NCBI GenBank assembly: GCA_903912445.1
Contig: CAIWHP010000256.1
Coordinates: 1-38,363 of the forward strand
Length of the DNA: 38,363 bases
Origin: an uncultured Lentisphaerota bacterium
GTDB lineage: Bacteria > Verrucomicrobiota > Kiritimatiellia > CAIQIC01
Direction: 5' to 3'
How positions within the stretch are numbered: the stretch's first letter is position 1; each line of letters opens with the position of its first letter. The translations under genes were made by a program, and so were the position numbers. Positions 32,420-38,363 of this stretch are shown here, in pieces. The notes beneath the pieces are model-generated. The model was given only the letters and a program-made list of their open reading frames with translations, was not told where the DNA came from and ran no database searches.

Positions 32420-32621
32420 CCCGCAGTGATGGGAATCGTTCCCGTTCCAGTCCCAGGCCGCCCGTGCCGCAGGCCTCCCTACGCGTTGCCGGAGCGCCTA
32501 CGCGACCGGCCCCAGGCGGCCCGCCTTGACCAAGGCGGAGCGCGCCTTCCCCATGCGCACGGCTCCGGTGCTGTTCGCGAGCCTTGGAAAACGGTGCGCC
32601 TTTGGCGTAAGCTCCGCGCCG

Positions 32622-33866
32622 ATGACCGCCACACTGCTCAACAACCGCACCGGCCGGCCGTTTCACGTGATGGTGAAACCGATCGGACCGGCCTGCAACC
32701 TGGACTGCCGCTACTGTTTCTACCTGGAGAAGGCGCGGCTGTTCGCCGGCGAAAGTTCCCCGCGCATCGCCGATGACGTGCTGGAGAGCTTCGTGCGGCA
32801 ATACATCGCCGCGCTGCCCGACGCCCCGGAGATCAATTTCGCCTGGCAGGGCGGCGAGCCGACGCTGATGGGCGTGGCGTTCTTCCGCAAGGTCGTCGCG
32901 CTGCAGCAGCAATACGGCGGGGGCCGAAAGATCACAAACGCGTTTCAAACCAACGCGACACTGCTCGACGACGAATGGTGCGCGTTCCTCGCGGCCAACC
33001 AGTTTCTCACTGGCGTCAGCCTCGACGGCCCGCGCGAGCTGCACGACGCCTACCGGCGCGACAAGCAGGGCCGCTCGACCTTCGACGCCGTCGTCGCCGC
33101 CATCGCGCGGCTCAAGCAGCACGGCGCGCCGTTCAACACGCTGACGGTGGTCAACCGCGCCAACTCGCGGCACCCCCTGCAGGTCTACCGGTTCCTCAAG
33201 GAAATCGGCAGCACCTTCCTGCAGTTCATCCCGATCGTCGAGCGCGCGGCGAATCCGGCGGCGCAGGCGCTCGGCCTCCCGCTGGCCACGCCGCCCGGCG
33301 CCACCGCCGCCGAAGACGCCGCGGTGACGGAGTGGAGCGTCTTGCCTGAAGATTACGGGCGTTTTCTGATCGCGATCTTCGACGAGTGGTCGCGGCACGA
33401 TGTCGGCCAGACCTTCGTGCAATTGTTCGACGCCATGCTCGCCGCGTGGGTCGGCCAGGGCGGCACGGTCTGCGTCTATGCCGAGGAATGCGGCAACGCG
33501 ATCATCCTCGAGCACAACGGCGCGGTCTACGCCTGCGACCACTTTGTCTATCCGCAGTATCTGCTCGGGAACTTGCAGGACACGCCGCTGACCGAGCTCG
33601 CGTGGAGCGCGCAGCAGCAGCAATTCGGGCGCGACAAGAAGGCCCTGCTGCCGCCCTACTGCCGCCGGTGCGAATACCTGTTCGCCTGCAATGGCGAGTG
33701 CCCCAAGCATCGCTTCGCCCGGACGCCGGACGGCGACGGCGGCCTGAGCTATCTCTGCGCCGGCCTCCAACGCTTCTTCAAACACGCCACGCCGAAAATG
33801 GACGCGATGGCCCGCCTCGTGCAGGCCGGCCGCCCCGCCGCGGAGATCATGCAGAAAACAAGCTGA
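32622..33866 (+). CDS. anaerobic sulfatase-maturating enzyme (radical SAM, SPASM)
   Basis: The 414-aa protein begins with FHVMVKPIGPACNLDCRYCF, containing the radical-SAM cluster motif C25-x3-C29-x2-C32, followed by YLEK as in anSME proteins. INFAWQGGEPTLMG is the SAM-binding GGEP region. The C-terminal SPASM domain supplies further cysteines (ECGN, ACDHFVYP, YCRRCEYLFACNGECPKHR) for two auxiliary clusters. Such enzymes convert a Cys or Ser of sulfatases to formylglycine. No sulfatase gene lies in the window, so its targets are elsewhere. The start at 32622 is the best fit to the family N-terminus, though no ribosome site is seen. Confidence 0.9.
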   Translation: MTATLLNNRTGRPFHVMVKPIGPACNLDCRYCFYLEKARLFAGESSPRIADDVLESFVRQYIAALPDAPEINFAWQGGEPTLMGVAFFRKVVALQQQYGGGRKITNAFQTNATLLDDEWCAFLAANQFLTGVSLDGPRELHDAYRRDKQGRSTFDAVVAAIARLKQHGAPFNTLTVVNRANSRHPLQVYRFLKEIGSTFLQFIPIVERAANPAAQALGLPLATPPGATAAEDAAVTEWSVLPEDYGRFLIAIFDEWSRHDVGQTFVQLFDAMLAAWVGQGGTVCVYAEECGNAIILEHNGAVYACDHFVYPQYLLGNLQDTPLTELAWSAQQQQFGRDKKALLPPYCRRCEYLFACNGECPKHRFARTPDGDGGLSYLCAGLQRFFKHATPKMDAMARLVQAGRPAAEIMQKTS

Positions 33867-33897
33867 CGTAATGGGCCGCCACAGCGGCGTGACCGCA

Positions 33898-34941
33898 TCA
33901 GGCAGGGGCACGGATGCTGGCGCCTTCGATCCAGGAGGGCGGGATCAAAATTTGATGCGGCACCTCCGGCACGCCGCGTTCGTGGTGCATCAACTGCGTC
34001 GCCACCATATCCACCGCCGCGCTGGCAACATGGTCGCGACGCTGGTGAATGCCGGCGAAACCCTTCATCCGCTGCGTCCAGTCGTGAACCAGCAAGCCGA
34101 TGTCCTCCGGGAAGCGCAGGCCCAGTCTCTTCAGCCAGTCGGGCACATGAGTGTCAAAGGAAATCAAGGCGTCCGGACGATGGACTTTGATCCAGTTGGA
34201 GAAGACACCGGCGCACCGGCCGAGATCGTTGTGCGGAAACAGGAGCAACGGCACGCGGCGGCTGCGCGGGAGGCTTTGCTGGTAATGCAGCATGGCGCCG
34301 CTGTAGGCGCTCTCGGCGCGATCGTCCACCCACTGCGTGATCGCCAGCCCGATACGCTGGTAGCCGCGTGCGGCCAGCTGGGTGGCCGCCAGGTGAATGC
34401 CCAAGGTCATGTTGCCGGACGCACGGTGCAGCGAGGGCCGCCGCAAGCCATACCCGAACGTCGCCGCAGCGAAGGGCGCGTAATCCAGGCGCGCGCACAG
34501 CATGCGGGAGGACTGCGGCGAAACGATGAGCCCCTCGATGCCGCGCGCCTGCAGGACCCCGGCGAGCCGTCCGGGGCTGAGCCCGTCACGACCCAGCCAG
34601 AATTCCTCCGCGTGATAGCCGTGCTGCCCGGCACGCCGCTGGATGTCCTGCAGGGAAACATATTGGTAGGCGGGATGGTGCAGCTCGTCCTGCGCCGCAT
34701 CCTCCCGCACCACGGCCAGCACGGCGCCCGCGCCGGCCTGTTTGCGGCTGCGCACCAGCTGCATCAGCCGCATGAGCTGCGGGTCCGGATGGTAGTGCAG
34801 CGCCCGCGCGGCCGCCTCCACACGGCGGCGCGTGGCCGTGCTGACCCGCGGGGAGTTGCGCATCACGCGCGACACCGTCATGGCGGAGACGCCGGCGCGG
34901 CGGGCGACGGACTGCAACGTCGTGGGCTTGGTCAACGACAT
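33898..34941 (-). CDS. LacI-family transcriptional regulator
   Basis: The 347-aa regulator has an N-terminal LacI helix-turn-helix (residues about 7-27: TTLQSVARRAGVSAMTVSRV) and the hinge helix RRRVEAAARALHYHPD. The periplasmic-binding-protein-like effector domain continues to about residue 335 and is more divergent than in sugar-specific members. It is divergent from the double-propeller gene, with 62 nt between the starts. A perfect 15-bp palindrome in that gap overlaps this gene's own -10 box, so it probably represses itself and the neighbouring catabolic genes until an effector binds. The ATG at 34941 lies about where transcription should begin, suggesting a leaderless mRNA. Confidence 0.9.
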   Translation of the reverse strand: MSLTKPTTLQSVARRAGVSAMTVSRVMRNSPRVSTATRRRVEAAARALHYHPDPQLMRLMQLVRSRKQAGAGAVLAVVREDAAQDELHHPAYQYVSLQDIQRRAGQHGYHAEEFWLGRDGLSPGRLAGVLQARGIEGLIVSPQSSRMLCARLDYAPFAAATFGYGLRRPSLHRASGNMTLGIHLAATQLAARGYQRIGLAITQWVDDRAESAYSGAMLHYQQSLPRSRRVPLLLFPHNDLGRCAGVFSNWIKVHRPDALISFDTHVPDWLKRLGLRFPEDIGLLVHDWTQRMKGFAGIHQRRDHVASAAVDMVATQLMHHERGVPEVPHQILIPPSWIEGASIRAPA

Positions 34942-34942
34942 G

Positions 34943-34957
34943 ATGTTATCATAACAT
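34943..34957. promoter_or_regulatory. probable LacI-type operator
   Basis: ATGTTATCATAACAT is a perfect 15-bp palindrome around a central C, in the 62-bp gap between the divergent LacI-type and propeller genes. It covers the -10 region of the regulator promoter, so repressor binding would block that promoter directly. Confidence 0.7.
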
Positions 34958-34974
34958 GACAATAGTTTTGTCAA
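34948..34974 (-). promoter_or_regulatory. promoter of the LacI-type gene, apparently leaderless
   Basis: Read on the minus strand, TTGACA lies at 34969-34974 and an extended -10 TGTTATGAT ends at 34948, with 15 nt between the hexamers. Initiation would be expected at or next to the ATG (34941). A second inverted repeat, TGACAA-TAGTT-TTGTCA (34957-34973), overlaps the -35 region. Confidence 0.55.
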
Positions 34975-35003
34975 CCCCCGGCCCCGGTGCAAAGCTCCCC
35001 GGC

Positions 35004-37745
35004 ATGAAACCAATGCTCGCACACTTGATCGGCGCCTCCCTGGCCGCGTGGGTGGCCCTCGCGGCGGAGCCCCCCGCCCCACCCCCGCTCACAGAGCCGG
35101 GATCACCCGTCATCATCACGGCGCCCGGCGCGGAATTCCGTGACGAGGTGCGGCCCGGCGCGATGATCATCGGCATGGACCGCACGCCGAAAGGGCGCAT
35201 CTGGGGCTGCTGGACGGGCACGGGCGACAAGCCCGACAGTTATTTCATCCTCGCGACAAGCGATGACGACGGCACGACGTGGACGAAGCCGCGGCTCGTC
35301 GTTGGCGCGTCCGATCCCAGCGGCAAGCGACAGCGCGGCGCGCTGGTCGGCAATGTCTGGACCGATCCGCTCGGCCGGGTGTGGCTGTTCTTCGATCAGG
35401 CGGTGGTCGGGGAACGCGGCCCGCGCAGCGATTGGTATATCCGCTGCGACAACCCCGACGCCGACGCGCCCGTATGGTCGGAGCCGGTGCGCATCGCCGA
35501 CGAAGGTGACACGCTCAACAAGCCCACCATCCTGAAAAACGGCGACTGGCTGCTCCCGGTCTCGAAGTGGGCAGAGAAAACCGCCTGGGTCTATGCCTCG
35601 ACCGATCAGGGCCAGACGTGGAAGCCGCGCGGGCACACCGTCTTTCCCGACTGGAATTTCGACGAACATATGATGATCGAGCTGCGCGATGGCCGCCTCT
35701 GGATGCTGGCGCGGACACAGGGGAATCCGTATGAGACTTTCTCGTCCGACAAGGGCGTGACGTGGAGCGAGCCGAAGCAGGCCGCGACCGTGCAGAACGT
35801 CAACGCGCGCTTCTTCCTCCGCCGGTTGGCCTCGGGAAACATCCTGCTGGTGAAAAACGGGCCGCCGACGGAACGCATAGCGAAGCGCTCGCACATGTCG
35901 GCCTATCTTTCCGAGGACGACGGCCAGACGTGGAAAGGCGGCCTGCTGCTCGATGAGCGCTCGTCCGTTTCCTACCCCGACGGCTTCCAGGCGCCGGACG
36001 GGCTGATCCACATCCTCTATGACTGGAACCGGCACAGCGACGCAGAAATCCTGATGGCCAAGTTCCGCGAGGAGGATGTGCTCGCCGGCAAACTCGTCTC
36101 GAAAGATGCGAAGCTGCTCATGCTCGCCAACAAAGCGACGGGGCCGAAGCCGATCCTCTATAACGGCATCGAGCTGCCCTACGAATGGCCGCCGCGTCAT
36201 CTCGACCCCAACTCCACCGAGCCGATGCCCTGCAACTTCAAGCTGCCCAAATCGCTCCCGGTGGATGTCGGCCGCCAGCTCTTCGTGGATAATTTCCTCA
36301 TCGAGAAAACCGACCTGAAGCGGGTGTTCCATCAGGCGCAGAAGTTCGAGGGCAATCCGGTCTTCAAGGCGGAAACGCCGCGCGAGCTCGGGGCCTCGAA
36401 GGAGGGCGAACGCGGCGAGGAAGCCACCGTCTTCCTCGGCCAAGGCGGCGTGTTCTGGGATCCGGCGGAAAAACTTTTCAAGATGTTCTACGTCGGCGGC
36501 TGGCGCGGACCGCTCTCGCTCGCGACAAGCCCCGACCTGAAAAACTGGACGCGCCATGGGCCGCTGCTGGGCGAAGGGTTGCGCTGGACGGGGCCGAAGC
36601 TGGCCACGGGCGGCTCCGATAATTGCGCCTGGCTCGACCTCAACGCGACGAATCCCGCCGAGCGCATCAAGTACCTCACCTGTTGGATGCACGTGCCGAA
36701 GGCCCAGCGGCCACCCGGCTTCAACCACTCGCTGCAGGTCAGCGGCGACGGCAAGACCTGGTCCGACGCCCTGCCGACGGACACGGCGGTGGACGACTAC
36801 TGCTCATTTTTCTTCAACCCGTTCCGCCAGAAGTGGTGCTTCAGCATCAAGCGAGGCACCGCGCGCGGCCGGAGCCGCTACTATCTCGAGAGCGACACGT
36901 TCCTCTCGGGCACGAACTGGTCACAGGCCGTGTACTGGACGAGCGCCGACAAGCTCGACCAGCCGGAGCCGGAAGGCCGCTACCCCGGCGCGGGCGAGCC
37001 GCCACAGCTATACAGCCTCAACGCCGTCGCCTACGAGAGCCTGATGGTCGGCATGCACTACATCCACCGCGGCCCGAAGAATGAAATCTGCGGCAAAGGC
37101 CAATTCCCCAAGCTCATCGATCTCGAACTCGGGTTCAGCCGCGACGGTTTTCACTGGCAGCGCCCCGACCGGCGCGCGTTCATCGCCGGGGCGCGCACGG
37201 AAGGCGCCTGGGACCGCGCCTATCTGCACAGCACGGCCGGGGTGATGGTCGTGCTCGATGACCAGCTCGTGTTCCCCTATACGGGCACCTCCGGCACCGC
37301 GCCCAACGGCAAACACGGCATGTACACCGGCGGCGCCATCGGCCTGGCCACGCTGCGCCGCGACGGTTTCGCCTCGCTGGATGCCGGCGCGAAAACCTGT
37401 ACGCTCACGACACGCCCGCTCCGGTTCAAGGGCGACAACCTGTTCGTCAACTTCGCCGCGCCGCAGGGCGAACTGCGCGTGGAGGTGCTGACGCTGGAAG
37501 ACAAAACCTACGGCGGCTACTCCGCAGCCAAGTGCGTCCCGCTCCGCGGCGACAGCACGCGCCAGCGCGTGCTGTGGAACGGCGCCGAGAACATCGGCCG
37601 CGCGAAAGAGAAAAATGTGAAGCTGCGGTTCACGCTGACCAACGGCTCGCTCTACTCGTTCTGGGTCACCGACGACAAGAACGGCGCGAGCCACGGCTAT
37701 GTCGGCGCCGGCGGACCGGGCTTCAGCGGGGTGATGGACAAATGA
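35004..37745 (+). CDS. secreted double beta-propeller protein: sialidase-like domain fused to a GH32/GH43-like domain
   Basis: The 913-aa protein has a signal peptide (about residues 1-21). Residues about 30-380 form a sialidase-like six-bladed propeller with four Asp-boxes: SDDDGTTW (86-93), STDQGQTW (199-206), SSDKGVTW (247-254) and SEDDGQTW (303-310). From about residue 420 a second propeller-type region starts at GRQLFVDNFLIEKTDLKRVF and runs to about 770, resembling GH32/GH43-like proteins of Planctomycetes and Verrucomicrobia. A beta-sandwich ends the protein. The pair may attack or bind complex glycans, but the catalytic residues of a true sialidase were not identified with certainty. 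An in-frame ATG at 34956 lies inside the operator region, so 35004 is preferred. The MFS gene follows 22 nt after the stop. Confidence 0.8.
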   Translation: MKPMLAHLIGASLAAWVALAAEPPAPPPLTEPGSPVIITAPGAEFRDEVRPGAMIIGMDRTPKGRIWGCWTGTGDKPDSYFILATSDDDGTTWTKPRLVVGASDPSGKRQRGALVGNVWTDPLGRVWLFFDQAVVGERGPRSDWYIRCDNPDADAPVWSEPVRIADEGDTLNKPTILKNGDWLLPVSKWAEKTAWVYASTDQGQTWKPRGHTVFPDWNFDEHMMIELRDGRLWMLARTQGNPYETFSSDKGVTWSEPKQAATVQNVNARFFLRRLASGNILLVKNGPPTERIAKRSHMSAYLSEDDGQTWKGGLLLDERSSVSYPDGFQAPDGLIHILYDWNRHSDAEILMAKFREEDVLAGKLVSKDAKLLMLANKATGPKPILYNGIELPYEWPPRHLDPNSTEPMPCNFKLPKSLPVDVGRQLFVDNFLIEKTDLKRVFHQAQKFEGNPVFKAETPRELGASKEGERGEEATVFLGQGGVFWDPAEKLFKMFYVGGWRGPLSLATSPDLKNWTRHGPLLGEGLRWTGPKLATGGSDNCAWLDLNATNPAERIKYLTCWMHVPKAQRPPGFNHSLQVSGDGKTWSDALPTDTAVDDYCSFFFNPFRQKWCFSIKRGTARGRSRYYLESDTFLSGTNWSQAVYWTSADKLDQPEPEGRYPGAGEPPQLYSLNAVAYESLMVGMHYIHRGPKNEICGKGQFPKLIDLELGFSRDGFHWQRPDRRAFIAGARTEGAWDRAYLHSTAGVMVVLDDQLVFPYTGTSGTAPNGKHGMYTGGAIGLATLRRDGFASLDAGAKTCTLTTRPLRFKGDNLFVNFAAPQGELRVEVLTLEDKTYGGYSAAKCVPLRGDSTRQRVLWNGAENIGRAKEKNVKLRFTLTNGSLYSFWVTDDKNGASHGYVGAGGPGFSGVMDK

Positions 37746-37771
37746 GTGACACCCAGAGGGCCAACCGTTGA
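37742..37771 (+). other. nine-codon mini-ORF bridging the propeller and transporter genes
   Basis: ATG AGT GAC ... CGT TGA encodes MSDTQRANR. Its ATG overlaps the TGA of the propeller gene (ATGA) and its TGA overlaps the TTG start of the transporter (TTGA). It contains the transporter's AGAGGG ribosome site. It may pass ribosomes from one gene to the next, or be chance. Confidence 0.35.
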
Positions 37772-38363
37772 ACACTCCAGCAACTCCACGGCTCAAGTTC
37801 ATTCAAGGCACGGCGCTGACGCTGCTGGTCGTCGCCGGGGTCATCAACTACATCGATCGCGCGACGTTGGCGGTGGCCAACCCCATGATCCGCGAGGAGC
37901 TCGGGCTCTCCATCGCGCAGATGGGTTATCTGCTTTCGGCGTTTCTGCTCGCGTACGCGTTCGCGCAACTGCCGGTCGGCGCGCTGGTGGACAAGGCCGG
38001 GCCGCGCCTGTTGCTGGGGCTCGGACTTTCGCTGTGGTCGCTCGCGCAGATGCTGGGCGGCCTGGTGCGCGGCTTCTGGAGTTTCTTCGGGGCGCGTGTC
38101 CTGCTGGGCCTCGGCGAGGCGCCGCAGTTCCCGACCTGCGCGCGGGTGGTGCGCGACTGGTTCAGCGCGCGCAACCGCGGGCTGGCGACCGGCATCTTCA
38201 ATTGCTCCTCCACGCTCGGCACGGCCATCGCCATACCGCTGTTGACCTTCCTGATGCTCGGCTGCGGCTGGCGGGCGATGTTCGTGATCATGGGCGTGGC
38301 CGGCTTGGTGGTGGCCGGCATCTGGGCACTCGTGTACCGCGATCCCGCCGGCGTCGCGCTGAC
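37768..38363 (+). CDS. MFS transporter, anion:cation symporter (hexuronate/ExuT-like) family, partial
   Basis: The first 198 residues are present; the gene runs off the window end. The start is a TTG at 37768, the only start codon after an in-frame TGA at 37747, and AGAGGG lies seven bases before it. Six membrane helices are visible. The first carries INYIDRATLAVANP and the helix 2-3 loop has DKAGPRLLLGLGLSLWSLAQ. Helix 4 has GARVLLGLGEAPQFPTCARV, followed by NRGLATGIFN. These stretches are typical of the ACS family that imports hexuronates, glucarate and similar sugar acids by proton symport. Its position after the propeller gene suggests uptake of the released sugar under LacI-type control. 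Confidence 0.88.
   Translation, partial: MNTPATPRLKFIQGTALTLLVVAGVINYIDRATLAVANPMIREELGLSIAQMGYLLSAFLLAYAFAQLPVGALVDKAGPRLLLGLGLSLWSLAQMLGGLVRGFWSFFGARVLLGLGEAPQFPTCARVVRDWFSARNRGLATGIFNCSSTLGTAIAIPLLTFLMLGCGWRAMFVIMGVAGLVVAGIWALVYRDPAGVAL

Noticed and set aside
31566-33911. 781-aa minus-strand open frame extending tlyA
   Set aside because: Beyond 32297 it is antisense to the radical-SAM maturase, whose cysteine motifs are convincing on the plus strand.
1-38363. CRISPR array, prophage or complete insertion sequence
   Set aside because: No regular repeat-spacer array, phage structural genes or transposase frames are visible. The repeats found are short palindromes and degenerate heptamers.

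Overview
The window is high-GC bacterial chromosome with 27 confident protein genes, one partial gene at the right edge, several small or decayed genes, and an unusually rich set of dispersed intergenic repeats. Gene content (GH28 glycosidase, sialidase-like propeller protein, anaerobic sulfatase-maturating enzyme, LptG-type permease, outer-membrane barrel, ScpA/ScpB, lipoprotein) points to a diderm, carbohydrate-degrading bacterium. The style of the intergenic repeats makes Verrucomicrobiota or a relative my best guess; this is an inference, because the window has no rRNA or other decisive marker. I see no tRNA, rRNA, CRISPR array, complete insertion sequence or prophage.

Layout. 66-1606: secreted TIM-barrel protein with a terminator, then a small two-helix membrane protein whose stop codon lies inside an attC-like site (probable stray integron cassette). 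1613-5968 (minus): glutamine amidotransferase-like hydrolase, an LptG-type permease interrupted by an in-frame amber codon, a secreted/anchored protein of unknown function coupled to it, and a MacB/FtsX-type permease. 6307-10029 (minus): trpS-scpA-scpB-pheA, tightly packed. 10160-15160 (plus): GH28 glycosidase, FAD-linked 2-hydroxyacid dehydrogenase coupled to a LarA-type nickel racemase, and an FHA protein. 15161-18355 (minus): decayed toxin-antitoxin pair next to a partial copy of the garK 3' end, then garK coupled to a lactate/glycolate permease. 18537-20475: outer-membrane barrel, a truncated MgtA-type ATPase and a DUF998-like membrane protein. 20621-24003: pheS, a secreted SGNH-LamG protein and a lipoprotein. 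24192-32297 (minus): ruvC, a YebC-family gene, an EF-G-like GTPase, a U32 protein, nadK and tlyA. 32622-38363: radical-SAM maturase, then a LacI-type regulator divergent from a double-propeller protein and an MFS transporter.

How the genes work together. The LarA homologue, FAD dehydrogenase, permease and glycerate kinase form a plausible uptake-racemisation-oxidation/phosphorylation module for lactate, glycolate or glycerate. The LacI regulator, propeller protein and MFS carrier look like a small glycan-utilisation locus with an obvious operator between the divergent genes.

The most unusual structure is outside the genes. About 18 copies of a short palindrome around TTTTCCAAGGCTTGGAAAA lie between genes. 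They commonly occur in pairs, once as four in a row, and their centres are 31-32 bp apart at five separate loci (about three DNA turns). A second class consists of degenerate arrays with a strict 7-nt period whose word differs between loci; these often form imperfect inverted pairs, and one appears to have entered the U32 coding sequence in frame. I know of no name or function for either class, but could not search for one.
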